DNA from: Streptomyces sp. D2-8
GTDB lineage: Bacteria > Actinomycetota > Actinomycetes > Streptomycetales > Streptomycetaceae
Assembly: GCF_023184515.1 (NCBI RefSeq)
Contig: NZ_JAAHBP010000026.1
Location: forward strand, 98,532-162,531
Reading direction: 5' to 3'
DNA: 64,000 nucleotides
Under the pieces are notes generated by a model. That model searched no databases and was not told the origin of the DNA. It saw only the letters and a program-made list of their open reading frames with translations. The translations under genes were made by a program, and so were the position numbers. Positions 25,601-32,880 of the stretch are shown piece after piece (the stretch's first letter is position 1; every line of letters starts with the position of its first letter).

Positions 25601-25749
25601 AGCGACTAGCCACGTACGGCTGGGATTTGCGAGGAGGCATCTCCGACGCCTGGGTTGCGGGTCCTCAACTCGGTAAGAAGTATGGCATTCACACCTCGCA
25701 TCTTGAGGAGCTGCCAGAACATGCGAAACTTGTCGCTGACGACGACTAG
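22621..25749 (+). CDS. Large HTH / P-loop NTPase / TPR-like repeat protein (AICE cargo)
   Basis: A 1042-aa cytosolic protein. Residues about 37-85 form an XRE/LacI-like helix-turn-helix (TVTRLAQRAELSRTTVSNAL). A P-loop NTPase follows: Walker A GPSSTGKT at 180-187, a Walker-B-like RTVVWLNESQHYL at 225-237, and LVLGTIWPEY (262-271) where STAND/AAA proteins have a sensor. From about 495 to 1025 there are some 15-16 TPR/Sel1-like repeats of 32-34 residues with the theme (A)GRLDEALxWYERAA. Three TTA codons (24121, 24631, 25570) and lower GC set it apart from the rest of the AICE. The architecture is that of a ligand-sensing STAND-type switch, possibly defence; no effector domain is visible. GTG 22657 is an alternative start. 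Confidence 0.8.
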   Translation: MNTPEHSEGAGLVGNQTDLSAKEQIRQQLNDAKARGRWTVTRLAQRAELSRTTVSNALNGGPISAETLACLAGPLRLDAQQLLELLRQANAVPPGQQGSQPQSRLQGEAEPSDEDRCVLGRPISKLDPWDLEVHRAIDVAGAEHAWPELPEYARREHDARLTQVVERAAEGQSDLLMLVGPSSTGKTRACWEAIQALPDTWHVWHPIDPDRPEAALRDLANVGPRTVVWLNESQHYLLSSHGEAIAAKLRSLLSDTSRAPVLVLGTIWPEYHERLTREPATRDQGDSHSQARHLLAGRDLVVPNQFDRLTISRLRRGSDPRLVAAATHAEDGMITQYLAGAPELLARYRRATPGARAILEAAMDARRLGHPLSLPYSFLAEAAEGYLSDTEWDLLPDNWLERAFAFLTEMVKGARGALTPIRRPRGAGSSVKPGPSYRLADYLEQLGRSTRHDAVPGEFWLAAVRHCESERAEPLAVAAAKHGLMQISFLLSIKADTGPALVHIANELAYAGRLDEALPCYLRAIEKGDTYLIPFVAGRLRSAGRRKEARDLLKRATIPQFMESLTGVADKLVLRGRLNRALTLYQQAADTGNSFALRLAANRLVSLGHLDEALDWYDRCGDPTALHIAAYRLGQQGRWPEALTWYQRAAEAGSKKSLRSAANQLAEAGRLDEALNWFERAAATNKVAALRDGADALAETDRIDEALQWYRRAHQAGDPSALRVAANYLAGRGRLEEAQDWYEEAVATGDESAPLEAAHRLGVRSEIWGAPEQLSKTPKARFWLSLIAARKLSSQDHIEESLDFYEQAAELGHLHALTEAAQMLAKSGRVDEALGWYERAARAGSLMALRSAGHVLAEANRLPEGLDWFERASRSGDTGAAQAAANELASAGEMDEALYWYERAASAGDDESLCTAGLRLARAGRLNEAEEWIERALNKSHVHVLASVSEEFLHRGRIDQALRWFRRSAMAGNWASTRIAVEALRTNGLGVEAERLATYGWDLRGGISDAWVAGPQLGKKYGIHTSHLEELPEHAKLVADDD

Positions 25750-25766
25750 GTCAGGAGGGAGACTTC

Positions 25767-26228
25767 GTGTCGCAGCAGGCCAGCCCTCGGGGGACCTTCC
25801 GGAAGATCGCAGACGCGGTGAGGGCCCGTATCGAGGCGGACCCGGACATGACAGAGCTTCCGTCTGCTGCTGAACTCATGCGTGACTACAGGATTTCGCG
25901 CGGAGTAGCTCTCCGTGCGTTCGCCGTCCTCCAACAAGACGGCATCGCCCAGCCGACGCCAGGCGGACGGTGGTGTGTCGTGCGCGCTGGCGAGCGAACT
26001 GAACGACGCCCGCTAGAGGACCGTATTGCGGACATAGTCACGGATGAAGGCCTAGAAGTAGGGGCAGCTTTCCCCAGTGCGAGTGTTCTAGCTACGCGTT
26101 TCGGGGTGTCTCGACCGACCGTGACCAAGGCTCTCGACAGGTTGGAGGCCCTCGGTGTGCTCGCGAACGGAGGGCAGGGCAAGGTGCGGACTGTCCGCGC
26201 TGCACCTACGCGAAAGGAGCGTTCGTAG
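25767..26228 (+). CDS. Double-wHTH GntR-type regulator (KorSA-like)
   Basis: A 153-aa DNA-binding protein with two GntR-like winged helices in tandem: FRKIADAVRARIEADPDMTEL...ISRGVALRAFAVLQQDGI and DRIADIVTDEGLEVGAAFPSASVLATRFGVSRPTVTKALDRLEALGVL. No effector domain follows, so it may bind as a two-site repressor. AICEs use GntR proteins such as KorSA to repress transfer and replication. GTG 25767 follows AGGAGG. The stop is one base from the TTG of the HD gene, forming an operon. Confidence 0.82.
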   Translation: MSQQASPRGTFRKIADAVRARIEADPDMTELPSAAELMRDYRISRGVALRAFAVLQQDGIAQPTPGGRWCVVRAGERTERRPLEDRIADIVTDEGLEVGAAFPSASVLATRFGVSRPTVTKALDRLEALGVLANGGQGKVRTVRAAPTRKERS

Positions 26229-26229
26229 C

Positions 26230-26796
26230 TTGCCGAAGTTGACTGGGTGGGCCTATCCCCTGGCCGAGTCCTTGCTTGCCGAGCCGCTGCCACGGCGGTG
26301 GAATCACTGCCTCGGTGTCGCAGAGAGGGCCCGCACGATCGCGCTCGTTCTCGACCAGGACGCCGATCTGCTGGAGGCCGCCGCGGTCCTGCACGACATC
26401 GGCTACGCGCCGGACCTGGCCAAGACGGGCTTTCACCCGCTGGACGGGGCTCGCTACCTCCGGGACGTGGCCGGCGCCGACGAACGGGTCATCAATCTGG
26501 TCGCCCACCACTCCTGCGCCTGGATGGAGGCGGAGGCGCGCGGCATGCGCGAGGAGTTGGAGGGCGAGTTCCCTCGCGAGCAAGCGCACCTGAATGACGC
26601 GCTCTGCTACTGCGACATGAACACCACGCCGGACGGCACGTCCACGAACCCGATCGACCGGATCAACGAGATCGCCGGTCGGTACGGGCCGGACAGTTTG
26701 ATCGGGCAATTCATCCGCCGTGCCGAACCGGAGATCCTGGCCTGTACGTCCCGCGTGCTCGAACGGGTCGCCGCGGCCAAGCGTCAGCCGATGTAG
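26230..26796 (+). CDS. HD-domain phosphohydrolase
   Basis: A 188-aa protein of the HD superfamily: H26 (RRWNHCLGV), the HD pair at 55-56 in AAVLHDIGYAPDL, and VAHHSCAWM downstream complete a metal site. Members hydrolyse nucleotide or phosphate esters. TTG 26230 is supported by AAAGGAGC nine bases upstream and one-base spacing from the GntR stop. The 3' end overlaps the convergent Nudix gene by 13 bases. Often found in this position in AICEs; its role there is undefined. Confidence 0.8.
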   Translation: MPKLTGWAYPLAESLLAEPLPRRWNHCLGVAERARTIALVLDQDADLLEAAAVLHDIGYAPDLAKTGFHPLDGARYLRDVAGADERVINLVAHHSCAWMEAEARGMREELEGEFPREQAHLNDALCYCDMNTTPDGTSTNPIDRINEIAGRYGPDSLIGQFIRRAEPEILACTSRVLERVAAAKRQPM

Positions 26797-27257
26797 GGAG
26801 TCGAGCGCGCCCGGTCCATGGCGTGCTCGATCCGGAGCCGCATCGTGGGGTGTACGTCCAACGTCGTCAGGTCCGCCGGGTCGACCCAGCGGACCTGCGT
26901 CGTCTCGTTGCTCGTACGCAGTTCGCCGCCGACCGGCCGCGCGCGGAAGCAGATGCTGAACTGCTGGCGCACCTCGCCGTCGTCGTACTGCATCACGTGA
27001 CCGGGGTCGGTGTAGAGCCCGGACACGTTGACGACCTCCGCCTTGATCCCGGTCTCTTCCCAGACTTCGCGCACGACGGTATCGCTGATCGACTCCCCTA
27101 CGTCGTGACCGCCGCCGGGCAGTGCCCAGCGTCCGTTGTCGGAGCGCTGAATCATCAGCACCTGTCCCGCGTCGTTCTGCACGAACGCGACGACGGACGG
27201 CACCACCGAGTTGGCCGGCGGGGCGTCGGGGTCGTGCAGGTAGTCGATACGTCCCAT
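26784..27257 (-). CDS. Nudix hydrolase (possible Pif-like transfer-immunity factor)
   Basis: A 157-aa Nudix protein with an intact box: G49...E55, then REVWEETG at 63-70, fulfilling GX5EX7REUXEEXGU. It hydrolyses nucleoside-diphosphate derivatives in general. In pSAM2 the immunity factor Pif, which blocks redundant transfer into cells already holding the element, also contains a Nudix motif, so that role is plausible here. The start lies 3 bases after the XRE gene stop on the same strand, so the two form an operon. Confidence 0.83.
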   Translation of the reverse strand: MGRIDYLHDPDAPPANSVVPSVVAFVQNDAGQVLMIQRSDNGRWALPGGGHDVGESISDTVVREVWEETGIKAEVVNVSGLYTDPGHVMQYDDGEVRQQFSICFRARPVGGELRTSNETTQVRWVDPADLTTLDVHPTMRLRIEHAMDRARSTPYIG

Positions 27258-27260
27258 GGC

Positions 27261-28028
27261 TCAGGCTCCCGTGATGCTCGCTATGTCCTGCTCGGTGATC
27301 GGGCGGGCGTTGTCCCACGTGTGCTCGATGCTATTCGCGTATGTGTCGAACATGCCGCCGCCCGGTAGACGGCGCAGATGGAGGACGGGCGCCATGAAGG
27401 CGCCGATGCCGTAGACGTGAGGGTTCACCAGCATCTCGTCGTCGGCTCGGTAGATCGAGTTGTAGAGCGTCGAGTCGTGCAGCCGGAACCCGACGTCCGG
27501 GTGGGTCCGCATGAGAGCGCGGTAGTGAAGCAGGGCGTTGCGAATCTTGCCGTCCATGATCTGGTGCCCCTCGTCGATGCCGCGCTGCCGTACGGCAGCG
27601 CACTCAGGGTCACCGAGGAGGATCCGGACCTGGGCTCCGGCTTCCACCTTCGCCTTCACGAGGTCGTGGAACAGCGGATCCTCGGAGAGGAACAACCCGG
27701 AGTAGACGAGCACGTCCAGGTTCTGCTCAGCGCGGCCGTAGAGCTCCCGCCAGAGCCCCGGTGGCACCGTGTGGCGGTGCGGGTAGACGGCCGCTATCTC
27801 GGCTTTCGACAGGTCCGCCGCGCTCTCGTTGGTCCGGCCGTCGTCCCAGATCGTTGTCACGTCGACCTTGAGCGCTGACGCTGTCGCGTACTGGTGACGC
27901 CGGTACGGGACTTTCCCTTGTGTGATCCAGCGCTCGACCGTCTTCGGGATGACGCCGATCTCCTCAGCCAGGTCCTGAACAGTCATGCCGCGCGCTAACA
28001 GAGCCGACCTCAAGCGCTCGTTGGACAT
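27261..28028 (-). CDS. XRE-family regulator with PLD-like C-terminal domain (DUF5919 type)
   Basis: A 255-aa protein. The N-terminal HTH (LLARGMTVQDLAEEIGVIPKTVERWITQGKVPY) is XRE-like. The C-terminal half (NLDVLVYSGLFLSEDPLFHD, AGAQVRILLGDPECAAV, HDSTLYNSIYRADDEMLVNPHVYG) resembles the non-catalytic phospholipase-D-like DUF5919 fold. It likely senses a small molecule and controls the Nudix gene and possibly itself. ATG 28028 is preferred over 28034, two codons upstream. Paired AGGGACTT repeats lie 13 bases upstream. Confidence 0.8.
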   Translation of the reverse strand: MSNERLRSALLARGMTVQDLAEEIGVIPKTVERWITQGKVPYRRHQYATASALKVDVTTIWDDGRTNESAADLSKAEIAAVYPHRHTVPPGLWRELYGRAEQNLDVLVYSGLFLSEDPLFHDLVKAKVEAGAQVRILLGDPECAAVRQRGIDEGHQIMDGKIRNALLHYRALMRTHPDVGFRLHDSTLYNSIYRADDEMLVNPHVYGIGAFMAPVLHLRRLPGGGMFDTYANSIEHTWDNARPITEQDIASITGA

Positions 28029-28040
28029 CTGCACCCCCTG

Positions 28041-28058
28041 AGGGACTTGTAGGGACTT
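28041..28058. promoter_or_regulatory. Direct repeat AGGGACTT x2 upstream of the XRE gene
   Basis: AGGGACTT at 28041-28048 and 28051-28058, one helical turn apart, in the leader of the XRE-Nudix operon. A likely operator, perhaps for the XRE protein itself; not tested. Confidence 0.4.
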
Positions 28059-28739
28059 CTTGAGCGTAGTCAGCGCTCCCCGACTTTTCCAAGGGTGCGG
28101 TTACGAACGCCCCTGACCTGCGGCGATTCTGATGGTGCGCCAAGAAGTCCAGGCGCGAAAAACGAGAGGTCCCGTCGGCGCACTTGACGGACCCTCATGC
28201 AGCACCTGTAAAACAGGTACTGCAACGACCGAACGCGACACCTCGGTCGGAAGGCGGCTGCATGCCGCATGCGCAGAAGGCGGGGACGCTGCAATCCCGC
28301 TGAAGGCCAGGCAGAACAGGGTTTCGGCCCGTACTGGCGAGGTGGCCCGGCGACCGCGAGCAACGGCCGGAGGGTGGGGACGTGGTCCCCCTTGCAGTGC
28401 TTCACCCCTGCTGACCTCGACAGATAGGCATTCCAGTGCATCGACGAAGACTTTGGGCGCCGCCGTGACGGATCGGCCGGCGGGCGCCAGTACGTCATCC
28501 AGGTCCGCGAGCGGAACGCACGCTCACGGCCGAACCGGTCCGCTCTCTTCCTGCCATCGCAGCGGCTAGCGCTGCGGCCGGTTGCCTCCCTCGCCCGTCC
28601 GGGCCCGCGTACCGCGCGGGGGCCGTACGGGCGGGGCGTGGGGAGCCGAGACGTTTCCGGCTTCAACGGCAAGCGGCCCCCGGGGTGCCTCCCGGGAGCC
28701 GCGTTCGGGCCGTTCCACCCTTCGAGAGGAACACGACCC
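28059..28739. other. 681-bp regulatory gap before the transfer operon
   Basis: No convincing gene was found. It holds a 15-bp motif CCCCTGACCTGCGGC (28110-28124) also present in the replication region at 38519-38533, and a small dyad ACCTGTAAAACAGGT (28204-28218). It must contain the promoter of the 28740-34995 transfer operon, but no clear -35/-10 pair stands out. Confidence 0.5.
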
Positions 28740-29006
28740 ATGAAGATTCTCCCCCTTCACCAGCTGTCCGACATCGACGCGATCGAGCAGGACCGCGAGC
28801 CGACGGACGCGGAGCTGGACGCCATCGACGCCGAGATGCCGCTGATCCGCGCGGAGGTCGAGGAGCTGGACGTTCGTATCAGTCTCATGGACCGGTCGGT
28901 GACCGAGCTGGACGCGCGGCGGCTGCGCCGGGCCCGGCGCAAGGTGCTGGCCGCGCGGCGCGAGCTCACGAACCAGGCTTGCCCGGTGACGGAGGTGGGG
29001 GCGTGA
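28740..29006 (+). CDS. DUF6284-type small protein
   Basis: An 88-aa acidic-to-basic helical protein (SDIDAIEQDREPTDAELDAI ... ARRLRRARRKVLAARRELTN). It resembles DUF6284 proteins that open AICE and plasmid transfer operons in Streptomyces; function unknown. ATG 28740 follows GAGAGGA. The stop overlaps the next GTG (GTGA), starting a tightly packed operon that runs to traB. Confidence 0.75.
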   Translation: MKILPLHQLSDIDAIEQDREPTDAELDAIDAEMPLIRAEVEELDVRISLMDRSVTELDARRLRRARRKVLAARRELTNQACPVTEVGA

Positions 29007-29332
29007 GCGAGAACCTGATGCTGGGCGGCCTGGCCGTGGCGCTGCGGTCGCTGCGTCTGCTGGCCGTGGACTTCAGCCATCTTCCCGCGCCGGACGTGCA
29101 GGTGTCCCCCGTCTTCCCGGACCGGCTGGAGCTGGGCTTCCACCGGGGCCTGCCGGACTTCGAGGTCTGGCGGGAGGCGTTGGGCATCTCGCCGGACGCG
29201 GTGGTCTACCGCGAGCAGGGCGACGGCCGGACGCGCGTGCTGAAGGCGTCCGCCGACTTCGCGGGATCCGCGCTGGAGTTGACCGGCTACAGCGACGCAT
29301 GCGCCCCGGAGCTCATTGGGGGTGCGGCGTGA
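29003..29332 (+). CDS. Hypothetical AICE protein
   Basis: A 109-aa protein (VSENLMLGGLAVALRSLRLL ... DFAGSALELTGYS) of unrecognised family, without signal or membrane segment. The GTG start overlaps the upstream stop by 4 bases and its own stop overlaps the next GTG, so it is translated as part of the transfer operon. Confidence 0.65.
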   Translation: MSENLMLGGLAVALRSLRLLAVDFSHLPAPDVQVSPVFPDRLELGFHRGLPDFEVWREALGISPDAVVYREQGDGRTRVLKASADFAGSALELTGYSDACAPELIGGAA

Positions 29333-29862
29333 TCCGCATCGTGACCGTCGGCCGTCTGCGTCGGCTGGAGCGGGAGACCGGGCAGGCACGCACCCGCGCC
29401 CGGGACACGCAGGCGCAGGCAGATGCAGCCTGGGGCCGCCACGTGCGGGAGCTCTTCTCTGTCACCGATCGCGCGGAGCGGGCGGAGGCTGCCACGGCCG
29501 AGGTGGGCGAGATCCTGGCCGGCGCGGTGGCGGAGCTGGCCGCCGCGCAGCAGGAGCTGCTGTTGAAGGACATCGAGATCCGTCGGCTGCGGGAGCAGTT
29601 GGAGGGCGAGTCGATGGAGGGGCGGTCGCTGACGGTGCTGTTGCACTACGGCGAGCCGCACACCATCTATGCCAGCCGCGAGGACGCCTACGCCGACACC
29701 GCCACCCACGGCACCTCGCCGACCGCTGTGTGGGTGCCTGCCGGTGAACGCCCGGCATCCGCGTCCATGTGGCGGTGTGAGGCGTTCATCTACAACGCAG
29801 CCTCCAACGGGTTCCGCCGCGCGCACATGCCCGACCGCAAGCCGATCGAGGGGGCAGCGTGA
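29329..29862 (+). CDS. Coiled-coil hypothetical AICE protein
   Basis: A 177-aa protein whose first 95 residues are a predicted coiled coil (RRLERETGQARTRARDTQAQ ... EVGEILAGAVAELAAAQQEL), followed by a compact C-terminal part (LLHYGEPHTIYASREDAYAD, MWRCEAFIYNAASNGFRRA). Family not recognised. GTG start and stop both overlap neighbouring genes. Confidence 0.65.
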   Translation: MIRIVTVGRLRRLERETGQARTRARDTQAQADAAWGRHVRELFSVTDRAERAEAATAEVGEILAGAVAELAAAQQELLLKDIEIRRLREQLEGESMEGRSLTVLLHYGEPHTIYASREDAYADTATHGTSPTAVWVPAGERPASASMWRCEAFIYNAASNGFRRAHMPDRKPIEGAA

Positions 29863-30869
29863 ACAGTGTTCAGACGCGTTCAGCGGAGCGCGCCCTATCG
29901 GGCGGTACGTGGCTGATCGTGTGTGGGGCGATGCTGTACTCGATCCTCACCGTGACGCCGCTGATGGCCAAGCACACGGCCGAGAAATGGGACTGGACGG
30001 CCCCGATCCTGCCTCTGGTGGTGGACGCGGCGGTGGTCATCGTGGTCAAGCTCGATGACGTGCTGGCCCGCCTGGGCGGCAACGGCGGACGCTGGCCCAT
30101 CACCCTGCGCTGGATGACGGGCTTGATGACCCTCGCCCTCAACACCGCTGACTCCGCACTGAAGAAAGACCTGGTGGGCGTGGCCGTCCACTCGGTTGCT
30201 CCGCTGCTGCTGATCGTCACGGCAGAGACCAGCCTGGCCTACCGGCGGGCGATCGCCGCCGCCGTGGCGGCCCTGGAAGCTGAGCAGAGAGCCGAGCGGG
30301 AACGGCGGGAGCGGGTGGCCCGTGAGCGTGCCGAGCAGGCCCGTGCGGAGGCGCGGGAGGAGCGTGAGCACGCCTCGATGTTGGCGCGTGAACAGCGTGA
30401 ACATGAAGCCCGCTTGGCCCGTGAGCAGGCGGAGCGGGAGGAGCGGCAGCGGCGCGAGGAGCGTGAGGCCCGGGAGCGGGCTGAGGCTGCCGAGCGGGAG
30501 GCTCGTGAACGCCGTGAACGCGAGCGTGAACAGCGTGAACAAGAGCGGCTGCGGCTTGAACAGCAGGCCCGGGAGCGGGCCGAGGCCGAGCAGCGCGAGC
30601 GCGCCGAGACGGCGGAGCGTGAACGCCGTGAACGCGAGGAGCGGGCCGAGCGTGAACGCGCCGCGCTGCTGGAGCGCGGCCCGGCTGAGGACAAGCTGCC
30701 GGAGGTCGAGGCGCGCCGGATCGTGGCGGCTGCGTTCGAGTCGGGCCTGTCGGTGCGCCAGGCTGCGGAGCTGTGCGGCTGGTCGGTCGGCTGGGTCTCC
30801 CAGCGTTACGCCGAGCACCGCGACCCCGCCGACGGTGGTCGCGCTGAACTCGCCATCGCGGGTCAGTGA
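29859..30869 (+). CDS. SpdB2-like (DUF2637) membrane spread protein
   Basis: A 336-aa protein with about four membrane segments in residues 15-130 (LIVCGAMLYSILTVTPLM, APILPLVVDAAVVIVV, MTGLMTLALNTADS, APLLLIVTAE), the DUF2637 pattern. Next comes a ~140-residue highly charged Arg/Glu coiled coil, then a C-terminal helix-turn-helix (SVRQAAELCGWSVGWVSQRY). Spd proteins act in intramycelial spread of plasmids and AICEs. The HTH suggests that it binds element DNA at the membrane. GTG overlaps the previous stop. Confidence 0.8.
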   Translation: MNSVQTRSAERALSGGTWLIVCGAMLYSILTVTPLMAKHTAEKWDWTAPILPLVVDAAVVIVVKLDDVLARLGGNGGRWPITLRWMTGLMTLALNTADSALKKDLVGVAVHSVAPLLLIVTAETSLAYRRAIAAAVAALEAEQRAERERRERVARERAEQARAEAREEREHASMLAREQREHEARLAREQAEREERQRREEREARERAEAAEREARERREREREQREQERLRLEQQARERAEAEQRERAETAERERREREERAERERAALLERGPAEDKLPEVEARRIVAAAFESGLSVRQAAELCGWSVGWVSQRYAEHRDPADGGRAELAIAGQ

Positions 30870-31207
30870 TGGGTGCCCTGCCCGTCTACCGGTGGCGCCT
30901 GGCGCCGGACGGGTTGGCCACGCGTCGCCAGCTGCGCGCCCTCGGGCTGCGGCCCGGTGGGCAGGACGTGGCAGCGCAAGTGGAGCGTCCCCGGCGCCGT
31001 CGTGACCCGCTGGTCGCTTACCTCTACCGCATCGATACGGCCAAGCCGGTGCGGCCGATGACGCCCGCGAAGTGGGCGGCCCTGGCCAAGGCCAACGCCG
31101 CCCGCCGTATCTGCCCCGAGTGCCGGCGGGATGCCGGATACGTCATCCCGCCGGCACTCGGCATGTGCACCTCGTGCGCCTTCCCCGACGAACAGCGCGC
31201 CGCATAA
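30869..31207 (+). CDS. RRQRL-motif zinc-binding protein
   Basis: A 112-aa protein with TRRQLRALGLRPGG near the N terminus and a C-terminal zinc finger made of CPECRRDAGY and CTSCAFP. This pair defines a small family common in AICE transfer operons, with unknown role, perhaps DNA binding. The ATG overlaps the SpdB2 stop as TGATG; GTG 30866 is an equivalent start. Confidence 0.75.
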   Translation: MGALPVYRWRLAPDGLATRRQLRALGLRPGGQDVAAQVERPRRRRDPLVAYLYRIDTAKPVRPMTPAKWAALAKANAARRICPECRRDAGYVIPPALGMCTSCAFPDEQRAA

Positions 31208-31218
31208 GCCCTGTTGGC

Positions 31219-31257
31219 GGGCCCGGCCATACGCCTCCTACAGCCCTGGCCGGGCCC
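31219..31257 (+). terminator. Hairpin within the transfer operon
   Basis: GGGCCCGGCCA and TGGCCGGGCCC form a perfect 11-bp stem with an 17-base loop, between the zinc-protein stop and the next ribosome-binding site. It may attenuate downstream transcription or protect the upstream mRNA. Confidence 0.55.
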
Positions 31258-31283
31258 TACTCCCCGTAAGGAGTGCTCACAGC

Positions 31284-32879
31284 ATGACGGAACTCAGCAC
31301 CGAGCCGGTAGCCGTCGAGGCTCCCGCGCCCGCACCGCCCCCGCCCTCTCCTGCACCAACGGAGCAGGCTCCGGCTCCGGTTGTGGCCGAGGTGGAGCAC
31401 ACACCCGGCGGCTGGCCGGTCGTGCCGCTCGCTCTGTCCGGGGCGAACAGCACCGTGGGCATGGTCGCCACCGCCGCCCTGGCCGGCGGCCCGATCGCCG
31501 CGATGGTGGCCGCGACCGGCGCCGTCGTCCTCGGCACCGTCGCCGCCACCCGCAGCCGCAAGGCCGACCCGCGCAAGGAAGCCCGCCGGGCAGCGGCCCG
31601 TACCGCCGGCCGCTCCGCTGCACGCAGCGCGGGTCTGCGCCGCGGCGGTGCGGGAGCTCCCGGCAGCCGCGCTGGGGGCCGATCGTCTGCTGCTCGTGGT
31701 GGCCGGTCGGGCAGCGGGTCCGGCCAGCACCGCCGCGGAGCGGGCACGAGTGCCCGGCACGGCAGCACCGCCACGGCCGGGAAGACCCGCAGCAAGGCCG
31801 GTCAGGGCTCGTCCAAGCGCGCGGCCGGCGCCCTGGGTAAGGCGGCGGGCCGGGTAGGACAGGTCAAGGCTCTGCGGACCGCGCAGCAGGCCACGGCCGG
31901 ATCCCGCGCCGGACAGCGTGCACAGACCACCGCCGCCCGCCGCGCGGTCGCCGACGCTCGCCGCAACGCCAAGGCCCGCACCACCGGCGGCGGCAAGGAC
32001 GCCCTGTCCCGCGCCGGGCGAAAGGGTGCTCTGGCGGGCCGGATGCTCGGGGGCACCGCGCGTAAGGCCCGCGCCGCGCGGGACGCTGCGGTCGCCAAGA
32101 GCCGCGCCAAGCGGGACGCCAAGACGGCCGGCACGGTCGCGGCCAAGCGGGCAGCGGTCCGCAAAGCCCCGGCCCGCCGGGCGGCCCGGCAGGCTTTGCG
32201 CCGCTCTGCGGCCCGGCTCCACGGCCGTCGCCTGCTCGCCGCCCTGCTCGCCCTGCCGGTTGGTCTGCTCGGGCTGGTCACCAGCCCGATCGGCCGGAAG
32301 CTCAACCTGCCCTGGCTGATCCACCCCGGCCGGCGCCTGTACCGGCGGCTGGCCGGTGTCGCTGCCGAGCAGCGGGCCGCGCGGGATGAGGCCATCCGCC
32401 AGGAGCAGGCCGAGCAGGAAGCCGCCGCCGAGGCGGAGGCGGCAAAGGACGGCGCGGACGGCATCGCGGACAGCGTGGAGCGGCCCGCGTCCACCGTTCC
32501 CACCAGCACAAACGACCCGAGTGAAGGAGCGCACGTGTCCGGTTTCCGGTTCGAAGAGGCCGCTGCCGAAATGGAGCAGGCCGCCAACTCCTACGACCCC
32601 GACAACGCCATGGAGATCCTCGCCATGGTCGAGGGCCTGCCCGCCGCGCTCACGAGCGTGGCGAACGTGATGAAGATCCTCGCGGAGCGCTCCGACTCGG
32701 AGTTCCCGCTGGAGAAGGCGGTTGCCGACGGCTTCAACGACATCTTCGGCGCCCTCATGGCCGCCGTCGCGGTCGCGGAGGACATGGGCCCGCTGTTCCG
32801 CGAGGTGCACGAGCAGGACATCGCCCGGCACGAGGACCCCCGCAACGGCACCGAGGCCGAGAAGGGCTGGAACGTCTGA
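31284..32879 (+). CDS. Basic Ala/Arg/Lys-rich SpdB3-like protein
   Basis: A 531-aa protein in four parts: a Pro/Ala-rich head (1-40), hydrophobic helices (about 55-90), a strongly basic Ala/Arg/Gly/Lys low-complexity region (about 92-310) resembling histone H1 tails, then a membrane segment (LLAALLALPVGLLGLVTSPIG) and an acidic C-terminal domain (FRFEEAAAEMEQAANSYDPD...). ATG 31284 follows AAGGAG. It directly precedes traB with one base between. Probably a membrane-tethered DNA-binding partner of TraB in transfer; the name SpdB3 is by position and composition. Confidence 0.7.
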   Translation: MTELSTEPVAVEAPAPAPPPPSPAPTEQAPAPVVAEVEHTPGGWPVVPLALSGANSTVGMVATAALAGGPIAAMVAATGAVVLGTVAATRSRKADPRKEARRAAARTAGRSAARSAGLRRGGAGAPGSRAGGRSSAARGGRSGSGSGQHRRGAGTSARHGSTATAGKTRSKAGQGSSKRAAGALGKAAGRVGQVKALRTAQQATAGSRAGQRAQTTAARRAVADARRNAKARTTGGGKDALSRAGRKGALAGRMLGGTARKARAARDAAVAKSRAKRDAKTAGTVAAKRAAVRKAPARRAARQALRRSAARLHGRRLLAALLALPVGLLGLVTSPIGRKLNLPWLIHPGRRLYRRLAGVAAEQRAARDEAIRQEQAEQEAAAEAEAAKDGADGIADSVERPASTVPTSTNDPSEGAHVSGFRFEEAAAEMEQAANSYDPDNAMEILAMVEGLPAALTSVANVMKILAERSDSEFPLEKAVADGFNDIFGALMAAVAVAEDMGPLFREVHEQDIARHEDPRNGTEAEKGWNV

Positions 32880-32880
32880 C

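Noticed and set aside
28132..28569. 145-codon plus-strand frame in the AICE regulatory gap
   Set aside because: No ribosome-binding site, irregular codon bias, many Ser/Thr/Arg and no recognisable fold; treated as non-coding.
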